DNA of 64,000 nucleotides, from the NCBI RefSeq assembly GCF_000270245.1, contig NC_015635.1, positions 1,116,001-1,180,000 on the forward strand. The letters run 5' to 3'. Positions 57,164 to 64,000 of the stretch are shown here, piece after piece (within the stretch, counting starts at the first letter, position 1; each line of letters begins with the position of its first letter). Source of the DNA: Microlunatus phosphovorus NM-1 (GTDB lineage: Bacteria; Actinomycetota; Actinomycetes; Propionibacteriales; Propionibacteriaceae). A model generated the notes under the pieces. The model was not told the origin of the DNA, did not search any database, and was given only the letters and a program-made list of their open reading frames with translations. Both the position numbers and the translations under genes were made by a program.

Positions 57164-57193
57164 GTCACGCCGGGCGTACGCCCAGCAGACGCG

Positions 57194-57231
57194 CGAAGGG
57201 CGCGGGATCCGCACGGGTCCCGCGCCCTTCG
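57194..57231 (+). terminator. Terminator of rplJ-rplL
   Basis: CGAAGGGCGCGGGA pairs perfectly with TCCCGCGCCCTTCG across ten bases, 30 bases after the rplL stop codon. TCGTCC follows rather than a T-run. Confidence 0.75.
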
Positions 57232-57253
57232 TCGTCCTCGGCTCGCGTCCCCG

Positions 57254-57321
57254 GATCTGCTCGATCTTGTCGGTCTTGCTCTATCTGTAGCCCGAGCGAA
57301 GCCGACAAGATCGAGCAACAT
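57254..57321 (+). repeat. 68-bp palindromic element, copy 2
   Basis: Left arm GATCTGCTCGATCTTGTCGG (57254-57273); right arm CCGACAAGATCGAGC from 57302. Fifteen bases of the arms pair. It lies between converging operons and ends at the stop codon of the ABC ATPase gene. Confidence 0.8.
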
Positions 57322-58415
57322 CAGGAGGAAGACCTGGGGGCGAAGATCAGGGCCGGGCCGGACACGTCGACGGCGAGCCGCGTGCCCGGGACGGGGGTTG
57401 GGGTGCTGGTTCCGCCGGGGTCGTCAGCGGCGTCCGGGTCGTCCAGCCACCAGGCGAGCACGGACTCACCGCTGTCGGTGAGGGCGTCGATCCGCCAGTC
57501 GCGACCCCGGTACGCGACCGCGGTGACGGTCACCTCGACCGGCCCACGAGTCGAAACGGGCGCCGATGTCGCCGGCCGAAGTCGCAGCTGCTCGGGCCGC
57601 AGCAGGACGGTGACCGGGCCGGACGGTGGGCCGCCGTGATCCCCCACGGCCGGAAGCCGTCCGAGGGCACACCGTACGTGGGCATCGTCAGCCACGCCGG
57701 ACAGGATGATCGCGTCGCCGACGAACCGGCCGGTCCAGGGGTCGGCCGGATACCGGTAGATCTCCACCGGAGTGCCGGCCTGCCGGATCTCTCCCTCGCG
57801 CATCACCACCACCTGGTCGGCGGTGGACAGCGCTTCGTCGCGATCGTGACTGACCAGCAGCGCTGTGGTCCGCAGCTCGGTCAACACCGCGCGTACCTGA
57901 TCGCGCAGCTCGACCCGCAACTGCGGGTCGAGACCGCTGAACGGCTCGTCGAGCAGCAGCAGCTCCGGTCGGGGCGCCAGGGCACGAGCCAGCGCTACTC
58001 GCTGCTGCTGGCCACCGGACAGCTCGTACGGCATCCGCCGCTGCAGGCCGGTCAGACCGGTCAGCTCGAGCAGCTCGGCCACCCGGTCGCGGCGCTCTGG
58101 TCGAGAGAGGCGGTTCAGCCCGTATCCGACGTTGCGCTCCACGTCGAGATGGGTGAACAGCGCGGCGTCCTGCGGCACCAGTCCGACCCTGCGCCGCTCC
58201 GGTGGGAGGTCGTCCAGCCGGCGGCCTCCGGCCATCACCGTGCCGGACTCGGTCGGCAGCAGTCCGGCCAGACAGCGGAGCAGCGTCGACTTTCCGCTCC
58301 CACTCGGACCGAGCAGGCAGGCCAGGGCACCGTCGGCGACCGTCAGATCGATCGACCGCAGCACCGGCGGTCCGCCGTAGCCGGCGGACAACCCGCGTAC
58401 CAGCAGCGCGCTCAT
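57321..58415 (-). CDS. fbpC: Iron(III)-type ABC transporter ATP-binding protein
   Basis: A 364-residue ATPase. Walker A GPSGSGKST at 36-44, Q-loop in GLVPQDAALF, signature LSGGQQQRVALARAL near 133, Walker B LLLLDEPFSGLDP, and His in LLVSHDRDEAL. A C-terminal regulatory (TOBE-like) domain occupies about 250-364. The ATG at 58415 overlaps the permease stop as ATGA. It powers import of the cation bound by the lipoprotein upstream. Confidence 0.9.
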   Translation of the reverse strand: MSALLVRGLSAGYGGPPVLRSIDLTVADGALACLLGPSGSGKSTLLRCLAGLLPTESGTVMAGGRRLDDLPPERRRVGLVPQDAALFTHLDVERNVGYGLNRLSRPERRDRVAELLELTGLTGLQRRMPYELSGGQQQRVALARALAPRPELLLLDEPFSGLDPQLRVELRDQVRAVLTELRTTALLVSHDRDEALSTADQVVVMREGEIRQAGTPVEIYRYPADPWTGRFVGDAIILSGVADDAHVRCALGRLPAVGDHGGPPSGPVTVLLRPEQLRLRPATSAPVSTRGPVEVTVTAVAYRGRDWRIDALTDSGESVLAWWLDDPDAADDPGGTSTPTPVPGTRLAVDVSGPALIFAPRSSS

Positions 58416-59914
58416 GAGCCGACTCGCTCGCGCCGCGGCCGATCCGAGAGCAGCCACGCAGGCAGCGCGGCCAAGACGACCAGTGCGATTGCGTACGGGG
58501 TCGCGGCCCCATAGCGGGCGATGGCCGTCCGATCCCACAGATCAGTGGCCAGCGTGGCGCTGCCGGTCGGACGCAGCATCAGGGTGGCCGGCAGCTCCTT
58601 CATCACGGTCAGCATCACCAGCAGGGCACCGGCTGCGACGCCGGGCCAGGCCAGCCGCACGGTGACCTCCCAGAAGGCCCGCCGGCGGGACCGGCCGAGC
58701 GTCTGCGCCACCAGATCCAAGGTGGGGGACACGTTCTCCAACGCGCTCCGAGAGGCGGCCAGCGACTTCGGCACGAACAGCACGACGTACGCGAACACCA
58801 GCGCGGCGTACGACTGGTAGGCAAACGGCGCCAGCGCCAAGGTGGTGAAGACCAGGGCGAGACCGACGACGATCGCCGGCAGCCCGTGTCCGAGAAAGGC
58901 CAGCACCTGCAGGGTCTCGGCCAGTCGTCCCGGATAGCGCGCAGCCAGGGCGGCCAGCGGCAGTGCGAACGCCGTGGCGGCGACGGCCCCGGCGATCCCG
59001 AGTCCGAGGGTCGTCACGGCGCTGTTGGTCAGCCGGTCCCAGTCGAGGGCCCCGACAGTGCCGCCGGCGAGCAGCAGCCGGCGGAGCAGCGCGGCCAGCG
59101 GAACCCCGACCGCGCCGGCGGCCACCGCGGCGAGCCCGATCATGATCAGGATCGCCGTGCCGCGCGGGACCGGGCGAGGACTGGGCCGCGGCGCATTGCT
59201 CGACGGCCGGCGGCGTCCGGCGCCCCGGCGGGCGGTCAGCTCAGCCACGGTGAGCAGCAGCGCCAGCGCGACCAGCACCAGTGCCAGTGCCGCGGCGGCA
59301 TTGCGATCGAAGGAGACCAGATAGGTCGCGCGGACCGCCCAGGTGAGCACCTGGACGCGCAGCATGGCCGGGGCGCCGAAGTCGGCGATCGTGTACAGGC
59401 CGGCCAGCAGCGCACCGGCCGCGGCCGCCGGGGCGATCTGCGGGACCGTGACGGTCCAGAACGTCCGGCCGGGTCCCGAGCCCAGCGTTCGGGCGGCATC
59501 CAGCTGGCGGGTGTCGGCCATCCGCAAGGCGGCGCTGACCGGCAGTGTGACGTATGGCGTACAGGCCAGGACCATGATGGCGACGAGCGGCCAGAATCCG
59601 TTCAGGCCGGGAATGGTGGCGATCCAGGCAAAAGCGGAGACGTACGACGGCACCGCGAGCGGCAAGGCCGCCAGCACCAGCCACAGACCCGGCAACGGGA
59701 GCCGGACCCGGGTCGTGGCCCACGCGGTGGCGGTGCCGAGTGCGACCGAGCCGGCGATCACGGCCATCGTCAGGCCGATCGTGGTGAGGGCCAGGTCGAG
59801 GGTGCGCTCGCGCAGCAGCCAGCGGTCGATCGCGGCCGTTCCGCCGGCGGCCACCCGGACCACCAGGTAGACCAGCGGGACCGAGCAGAGTGCCGTCGCT
59901 GAGACGGCAAGCAA
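58412..59914 (-). CDS. fbpB: Iron(III)-type ABC transporter permease
   Basis: A permease of at least 500 residues with 12 helices in two homologous halves, as in FbpB. Each half has the loop that contacts the ATPase: ADTRQLDAARTLGSGPGRTFWTVTVPQIAP and ENVSPTLDLVAQTLGRSRRRAFWEVTVRLAWP. The first standard start codon is TTG at 59914, at the base of an 18-bp hairpin and with no ribosome-binding site. The frame is open upstream to the stop codon of the binding-protein gene, with which it is in phase. Confidence 0.87.
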   Translation of the reverse strand: MLAVSATALCSVPLVYLVVRVAAGGTAAIDRWLLRERTLDLALTTIGLTMAVIAGSVALGTATAWATTRVRLPLPGLWLVLAALPLAVPSYVSAFAWIATIPGLNGFWPLVAIMVLACTPYVTLPVSAALRMADTRQLDAARTLGSGPGRTFWTVTVPQIAPAAAAGALLAGLYTIADFGAPAMLRVQVLTWAVRATYLVSFDRNAAAALALVLVALALLLTVAELTARRGAGRRRPSSNAPRPSPRPVPRGTAILIMIGLAAVAAGAVGVPLAALLRRLLLAGGTVGALDWDRLTNSAVTTLGLGIAGAVAATAFALPLAALAARYPGRLAETLQVLAFLGHGLPAIVVGLALVFTTLALAPFAYQSYAALVFAYVVLFVPKSLAASRSALENVSPTLDLVAQTLGRSRRRAFWEVTVRLAWPGVAAGALLVMLTVMKELPATLMLRPTGSATLATDLWDRTAIARYGAATPYAIALVVLAALPAWLLSDRPRRERVGS

Positions 59915-59957
59915 CGCCAGCAGACCCGGGCGTTGCCGGGCCCGGGTCTGCTGGCGT
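59914..59957. promoter_or_regulatory. 18-bp intercistronic hairpin
   Basis: ACGCCAGCAGACCCGGGC (59914-59931) pairs perfectly with 59940-59957 across an eight-base loop. It separates the binding-protein and permease genes and reaches the permease TTG start. It may lower expression of the downstream genes relative to the binding protein or control the permease start. Confidence 0.65.
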
Positions 59958-59983
59958 CGGTGGCTGGTGATGGTCCGACGCGC

Positions 59984-61054
59984 CTAGACGAGCTGCACCT
60001 TTTGCAGCAGGGCGACGGTCTCCTCCAGCGATGCCAGGTCGGCCAGATCCAGATCCGGACCCTGCAGGTCGGCGAAGGCCGGTGCACCCTGCGGTCCTGC
60101 CGCACCCGGGACCAGCGAATACTCGTAGGTCTGCTCGACGAAGTAGGCCTGAGCATCCTTGCCGACCAGCCAGGCGACCAGCTCGTTGGCGGCCGCGTTC
60201 TCCTCGTTGCCCTTCATCACGCCGGCTCCGGTCACATTGACCAGCGCGCTGGTGGAGCCCGGCTTGCCGTACTTGAGCTGAGCGCGCATCTTGTCCGCGC
60301 CGACCTCGGAGGCGGTCTCGAACCAGTAGTAGTGGTTGATCAGGCCGGTGTCGAGGGTGCCGGTGTTGACGGCCTCCAGGATCTGGCCGTTGCCCTCGAA
60401 GATCTTGACGTCGTTGGCCTTCAGATCGGTCAGCCACTTCTCGGCGGCCGCCTCACCCTCACTGACGCGCAGCGCGGTGACGAACGCCTGGAAGGAGGCA
60501 TTGGTCGGCGCGATGCCGACCCGGCCCTTCCATTCCGGGGCGGTCAAGGCGGTGACCTCGTCGGGCACCTCGTCGGCCTTCAGCTTCTGGCCGTCGTAGA
60601 CGATCACCCGTGCGCGGCCGGTCAGCCCGACCCAGGATCCGTCCCGAGAGGTGTACTTGGGATCGACCGCGCCGGACACCTCGGTCGGCAGGGTGGTGAA
60701 CAGACCGGCGTCGGCGACCGCCCCGAGCGCGCCCGCGTCCTGGGAGAGGAACACCTGCGCCGGTGACTTGTCGCCCTCCTCCAGCAGCTGGGCCGCCATC
60801 TCGGTGGTGCTGCCGTACCGGGTCTCGACGGTGATACCGGTGGCCGCCTCGAACTTCTCGATCAGCGGTCCGACGAGCTCCTCGGAGCGGCCGGAATAGA
60901 GCACCACGGTCTGCGGTGCCGACGCCGAGGGCGAGGCGCCTTCCCCGGCGGACTCGCTGGCGTCTGAGCAGCCGACCAAGGTCGCGCTGAGGACGGTGGC
61001 CAGGCCGAGTGCGGCCAGGCGGCGGCGACTGATGAGCCGATGAGTGATGGGCAT
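59984..61054 (-). CDS. fbpA: Iron(III)-type ABC transporter substrate-binding lipoprotein
   Basis: A 356-residue lipoprotein. The signal peptide has SRRRLAALGLA, compatible with Tat export, and the lipobox LVGC with Cys29. The mature protein begins with VVLYSGRSEELVGPLIEKFEAATGI and carries INHYYWF late, the two-Tyr region that binds iron in FbpA/FutA proteins. It is the first gene of a three-gene transporter operon. An iron box overlaps the promoter about 60 bp upstream. Confidence 0.9.
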   Translation of the reverse strand: MPITHRLISRRRLAALGLATVLSATLVGCSDASESAGEGASPSASAPQTVVLYSGRSEELVGPLIEKFEAATGITVETRYGSTTEMAAQLLEEGDKSPAQVFLSQDAGALGAVADAGLFTTLPTEVSGAVDPKYTSRDGSWVGLTGRARVIVYDGQKLKADEVPDEVTALTAPEWKGRVGIAPTNASFQAFVTALRVSEGEAAAEKWLTDLKANDVKIFEGNGQILEAVNTGTLDTGLINHYYWFETASEVGADKMRAQLKYGKPGSTSALVNVTGAGVMKGNEENAAANELVAWLVGKDAQAYFVEQTYEYSLVPGAAGPQGAPAFADLQGPDLDLADLASLEETVALLQKVQLV

Positions 61055-61113
61055 GGTGGTTCCTGACGATCGAGTGATGAGTCGAGTGACGATGGGCCCC
61101 GGGCAGCGGGGCG

Positions 61114-61134
61114 AAATTAGGCTAGCCTTGGCTC
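61114..61134. promoter_or_regulatory. Probable DtxR/IdeR-type iron box of the transporter operon
   Basis: On the minus strand CCAAGGCTAGCCTAATT contains the core AGGCTA-CCTAA of the iron box; about 13 of 19 consensus positions match. It overlaps a TAATTT -10 box for the binding-protein gene. Confidence 0.55.
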
Positions 61135-61157
61135 GCTCGCCTCCTTCTCCCTAGAAT
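61129..61157 (+). promoter_or_regulatory. Promoter of the NarL-type two-component operon, probably leaderless
   Basis: TTGGCT (61129-61134), 18 bases, TAGAAT (61152-61157). The GTG at 61165 is at the predicted transcription start. The -35 box touches the iron box. Confidence 0.45.
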
Positions 61158-61164
61158 TCGGGGG

Positions 61165-61809
61165 GTGACGCCAGTCGGAGGAGCGGTCGGCAGCACCGCC
61201 GCGCGGATACGGCAGGTGCTGGTCGTGGACGACCATCGGGTCTGGTGCGACGCGCTCGCGTACGGATTGGATGGACGGCACGGAGTTGCCTGCGCCGAGG
61301 TTGCCCACACCCTCACCGAGGCCCGGACCCGGCTGATGAGCACTCCGGTGAATGGGGCTTTGGTCGATGTCTGCCTGCCCGATGGCTCGGGACTGGAGCT
61401 GATCGCGCCGCTGCTCGCCGCAGATCCGACGTGTCGGGTGGTGATGATCAGTGCCCATCCCCGGCCGGACCTGAAGCGCGAGGCACTGGCCCTGGGAGCG
61501 GTCGCCTTGTTGGCCAAGGAGGTCAGTCTGACCGCGGTGGTGGCTGCCCTGAGAGGCGGGGAGGTGCCGGCGCAACGCTGGGAAGCGCAGGCGGCGGGCC
61601 GACCCGGGCTGACGGCCCGCGAGCACGAGGTGCTGGGTCTGCTTGCCGTCGGGCTGGACGTGCGGGGGATCGCGCGCCAGATGGGATTGTCGGTCTACAC
61701 GGTGCGCGACCACGTACGCGCCCTGCTGGCCAAGCTGGGCGCGCACAGTCAGCTGGAGGCGATCGTCAACGCGGCCCAGTTGGGGCTCGTCCGTCTCGAC
61801 GGCCGGTGA
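61165..61809 (+). CDS. NarL/LuxR-type response regulator
   Basis: A 214-residue regulator. The receiver has VVDDHR and phospho-acceptor Asp68 (ALVDVCLPDGSG); the Lys of the active site is in LLAKEVS. The C-terminal LuxR helix-turn-helix is LTAREHEVLGLLAVGLDVRGIARQMGLSVYTVRDHVRALL (about 151-190). Its start is GTG, probably leaderless. It overlaps the kinase gene as GTGA. It is divergent from the iron transporter and may regulate it. Confidence 0.92.
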   Translation: MTPVGGAVGSTAARIRQVLVVDDHRVWCDALAYGLDGRHGVACAEVAHTLTEARTRLMSTPVNGALVDVCLPDGSGLELIAPLLAADPTCRVVMISAHPRPDLKREALALGAVALLAKEVSLTAVVAALRGGEVPAQRWEAQAAGRPGLTAREHEVLGLLAVGLDVRGIARQMGLSVYTVRDHVRALLAKLGAHSQLEAIVNAAQLGLVRLDGR

Positions 61810-63173
61810 GCTCGGTGAGAGCCGCCCGTTCCGGCTCGACGCCGGTGCCAGGCAGTTCGGGGGCCCCGGGAACCGTGCGCCGCGCGGTCACCGTCCATCT
61901 GCTCACGGTGACGGGCGCGCTGATCTTGGTCACGGTGCTGGTCGCGGGCGCGAGTTGGGTGTTCGCGCGCGGTGAGGCGTTCCGGATGGCCGGGCAGACC
62001 GGGCTGGCGGTGACCGATGTCGTCCTCGGGCCGCTGTCCGAGGCTGACCTGGGGCCCGAGGCGACGGTCGACCGTGCTGCGTTGACCGAGTTGTTCCACC
62101 CGTTCCTGTCCAGTGGGGTGCTCTACCGGGTCAAGGTGTGGCGGGTCGAGGGCGACGAGGCGGTCGTCATCTACTCCGACGTGCCGGCAGTGGAAGGAGA
62201 CCGCCGGCCGTACGATCCCGAGCTCGCGGCGCGGATGGCGGCACAGCCGACGGTCGTGGCCATGGTGCCGCAGACGCCCGAGCACCGGTACGAGAACGAC
62301 CAGGCTGACCGGCTGCTCGAGGTCTATCGTGCGTTCACCGATCGGGCCGGTACGCAGTTGCGACTCGAGGTCTATGTGCCGGCCAGCGTGGCCGCGACCA
62401 CCCGGGTGGTGCTCGCCCATGCACTTCCGGTGTCGCTGGCCGGACTCCTGGTGCTGAGTGCCGCGACCCTGCCGCTGGCCGTCCGGCTCGCCCGGCGGGT
62501 GTCGCGGATCGAGGCGGATCGCAGCGAACTGGTGCGGGCGGCGCTGGAGGCCTCCGAGGCGGAGCGAACGAGTCTGGCGCGGTGGCTGCACGACGGCCTG
62601 GTGCAGCATCTGGCCACCACCGGCGTGATCATCGACCTGGTGCTGGGCCGGGCCGACCAGTTGGAGTCGGCCGATCGACGGCTGCTGGAGCAGGCTCACG
62701 CCTTGGCCGATGAGGACCTCACCGCGCTGCGCGGCAAACTCGGTGAGCTGGCCGGTCCGGTGGTCGCGGCGACCGACCTTGCCGGGGTGGTGGAGGCCCT
62801 GGCGGCGGAGCTGACTCGGACGAGTGAGGGAGTGCCGGCGGTGACGGTACAGGTACCTGACGACCCGGAGCTGGCGCCGGGCACCAGGGCGCTGTTGCTC
62901 TCGGTGGTCGCGGAACTGCTCCGCAATGCCGTCCGGCACGCCGCTGCGGAGACCGTGACCGTCCGGGTGGACCAAGGGCCGGGCATCGTGACCATCTTGG
63001 TCAGTGACGACGGCCAGGGCTGGCCCGTGGAGTTGACCGAGGAACCCGGGCACGCCGGGCTGCGGCTGGCCACTGCCGCGGTTGAGGCAGCCGGCGGCCG
63101 GTTGCGGCTGCTGCCGGGTGCCGCCGCCGATGGCACCGGCGCCACCGCCCTGATCACCCTGCCCCGCCCCTGA
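61806..63173 (+). CDS. Sensor histidine kinase, NarL-partner type (HisKA_3)
   Basis: A 455-residue kinase. Helix about 27-50 (VHLLTVTGALILVTVLVAGASWVF), an external sensor of about 150 residues, helix about 205-228, then the HisKA_3 dimerisation domain with phospho-His262 in ARWLHDGLVQHL, and an ATPase domain with LLRNAVRHA and SDDGQGW. The G2 box is shortened to GHAGLRLATA. It starts on the stop of the regulator gene. The signal is unknown. Confidence 0.92.
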   Translation: MSSVRAARSGSTPVPGSSGAPGTVRRAVTVHLLTVTGALILVTVLVAGASWVFARGEAFRMAGQTGLAVTDVVLGPLSEADLGPEATVDRAALTELFHPFLSSGVLYRVKVWRVEGDEAVVIYSDVPAVEGDRRPYDPELAARMAAQPTVVAMVPQTPEHRYENDQADRLLEVYRAFTDRAGTQLRLEVYVPASVAATTRVVLAHALPVSLAGLLVLSAATLPLAVRLARRVSRIEADRSELVRAALEASEAERTSLARWLHDGLVQHLATTGVIIDLVLGRADQLESADRRLLEQAHALADEDLTALRGKLGELAGPVVAATDLAGVVEALAAELTRTSEGVPAVTVQVPDDPELAPGTRALLLSVVAELLRNAVRHAAAETVTVRVDQGPGIVTILVSDDGQGWPVELTEEPGHAGLRLATAAVEAAGGRLRLLPGAAADGTGATALITLPRP

Positions 63174-63191
63174 GCCCTTGCCCATACCCCG

Positions 63192-63259
63192 GTGTCGCTC
63201 GATCTTGTCGGTCTCGCTCGATCTATAGATGGTGCGAAGCCGACAAGATCGAGCAGATC
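63192..63259 (+). repeat. 68-bp palindromic element, copy 3
   Basis: GCTCGATCTTGTCGG (63197-63211) pairs with CCGACAAGATCGAGC (63240-63254). The outer five bases of the left arm have diverged. It lies between the kinase and the converging mutarotase gene. Confidence 0.8.
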
Positions 63260-63276
63260 CTGGGAGGCGAGTGGGG

Positions 63277-63624
63277 TCAGTTGAGGTGGAAGACCTCCTC
63301 GGTCGAGGCCCACCAGCCGCCGCCCTGGGATCCCTCGGCCGGCGGCAGCGAGCTCAGCGGTTGCTGCATCGGATCGGCGATCACCCACCAGCGCTGCGTC
63401 TCCGGGTCGGCCGCGATCGCCGCCCGATCGGCGGCGAGGTCGTCGCCGACGTACTCGTAGTAGGCGATCAGCAGGTTCTCCGGCTCGCGTAGATAGATGG
63501 AGTAGTTGGTGATGTTGGAGGCCCGCAGTCGGGCCAGCACGGTCGGCCAGACCTCGGCGTGGATCCGCTTGTACTCGGCGATGGCCTCAGGCCGTACGTG
63601 GATGAGCTCGCAGATGCGCTGCAT
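63277..63624 (-). CDS. rhaM: L-rhamnose mutarotase-like protein
   Basis: A 115-residue small alpha/beta protein. MQRICELIHVRPEAIAEYKRIHAEVWPTVLARLRASNITNYSIYL and LIAYYEYVGDDLAAD match the family, in which His in the first part and Tyr residues catalyse anomer interconversion of rhamnose. The late WWVIADPMQQPL is also typical. The ATG at 63624 has AGAGAGG upstream. No other rhamnose gene is in view. Confidence 0.87.
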   Translation of the reverse strand: MQRICELIHVRPEAIAEYKRIHAEVWPTVLARLRASNITNYSIYLREPENLLIAYYEYVGDDLAADRAAIAADPETQRWWVIADPMQQPLSSLPPAEGSQGGGWWASTEEVFHLN

Positions 63625-63667
63625 GGTGACCTCTCTCTGTGACCGGCGCTCCACGCTATCGACCCAC

Positions 63668-63735
63668 GATCTGCTCGATCTTGTCGGTCTTGCTCTATCT
63701 GTAGATCGAGCGAAGCCGACAAGATCGAGCAGATC
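63668..63735 (+). repeat. 68-bp palindromic element, copy 4 (best copy)
   Basis: GATCTGCTCGATCTTGTCGG (63668-63687) and its exact reverse complement (63716-63735) flank a 28-base loop containing CTTGCTC and GAGCGAAG, which can extend the stem. Confidence 0.85.
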
Positions 63736-64000
63736 AGGTCTTGGGGGTCGCTGCAACGCGACAATGCCGCGACACCTTCATCCCTCCTTGTCAAAGACCA
63801 GATCATGAGTATGCTTCCACCCGAGCAGCAAGTGATTTGCCTGTTCTGCTCCGCCGTGCGCTTTGAGTCTTGACTTCGCGCCCTCTTCTGTGTACTGTTG
63901 GGGTTTGCCCTAGCCATTTCAACGACCCGTTTCATTTGACACGGGCTGTTTGTCATGCGCAGAGCCACAACATGACACACTGCGAGTCTCGGAAGGACCC
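63736..64000. other. Upstream region of a gene beyond the right edge
   Basis: No coding frame is convincing. A strong + strand promoter lies at 63870-63898. In related genomes rpoB follows rplL, so the gene beyond the edge may be rpoB; this is inference from gene order only. Confidence 0.4.
63870..63898 (+). promoter_or_regulatory. Strong rightward promoter
   Basis: TTGACT (63870-63875), 17 bases, TACTGT (63893-63898). It reads off the right edge. Confidence 0.55.

Overview
The window is high-GC DNA of a Gram-positive actinobacterium. Evidence: a trpT-secE-nusG-rplK-rplA and rplJ-rplL ribosomal cluster, hadA/hadB-type dehydratases next to rpmG and murB, a PafB/PafC-like WYL pair, an AspT-type (MocR-like fold) aminotransferase, many GTG/TTG starts, probable leaderless starts, and DtxR/IdeR-type iron boxes. 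A Propionibacteriales-type organism is my best guess, from general character only. It is chromosomal DNA; I see no insertion sequence, prophage, plasmid gene or CRISPR-Cas locus.

Layout. 1-4787 (-): a very large single-chain biotin-dependent carboxylase, truncated by the window edge. 4.9-13.5 kb: small metabolic and regulatory genes, including a MarR/cupin operon with two clear operators, the PafB/PafC-like pair, a TetR/Bcr-CflA exporter pair, and a TetR/SnoaL-like pair with two operators. 13.7-31.6 kb: housekeeping and accessory genes (phosphoesterase, aminotransferase, DUF2252, glycosyltransferase, six-repeat propeller protein, NAD+ synthetase, DenD-like dehydrogenase, pyruvate phosphate dikinase, Acg-type nitroreductase, Cys-rich orphan, TolB-like propeller, class II Fic protein). 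Two decayed gene fragments lie here, each a shrunken relative of an intact gene in the window. 31.7-41.4 kb: an envelope module. An OmpR-type two-component system is divergent from a + strand run encoding an MMPL transporter fused to a degenerate ABC-ATPase-like domain, a YhgE/Pip membrane protein, a PrsW-type protease and a FUSC-type protein. 43.0-57.2 kb: translation and envelope housekeeping (tRNA-Thr, tRNA-Met, rpmG, chelatase, hadA, hadB, murB, acyl-CoA ligase, aspartate aminotransferase, tRNA-Trp, secE, nusG, rplK, rplA, rplJ, rplL). 57.3-63.2 kb: an iron-type ABC transporter under a probable iron box, divergent from a NarL-type two-component system. 63.3-64.0 kb: an L-rhamnose mutarotase-like gene and a strong rightward promoter, probably for rpoB beyond the edge.

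The most unusual content is between genes. A 68-bp palindromic element with arms of up to 20 bp occurs four times, always in the same orientation. Tandem arrays of palindromic units with a period of 50-52 bp occur at four intergenic loci (14.3, 39.4, 41.5 and 48.5 kb). Two share a core sequence; the others do not. Two nested hairpins with an identical loop occur upstream of the Cys-rich gene and between rplK and rplA, where alternative helices compete. A promoter carrying a good iron box points into a 600-bp stretch with no convincing gene. In the iron transporter operon the binding protein and permease lie in the same frame, separated by a stop codon and an 18-bp hairpin, with no standard start codon upstream of the hairpin base.

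All calls come from reading the sequence and translations by eye; no database search was run. Family names are recognition from motifs, and promoter and operator calls are pattern matches.
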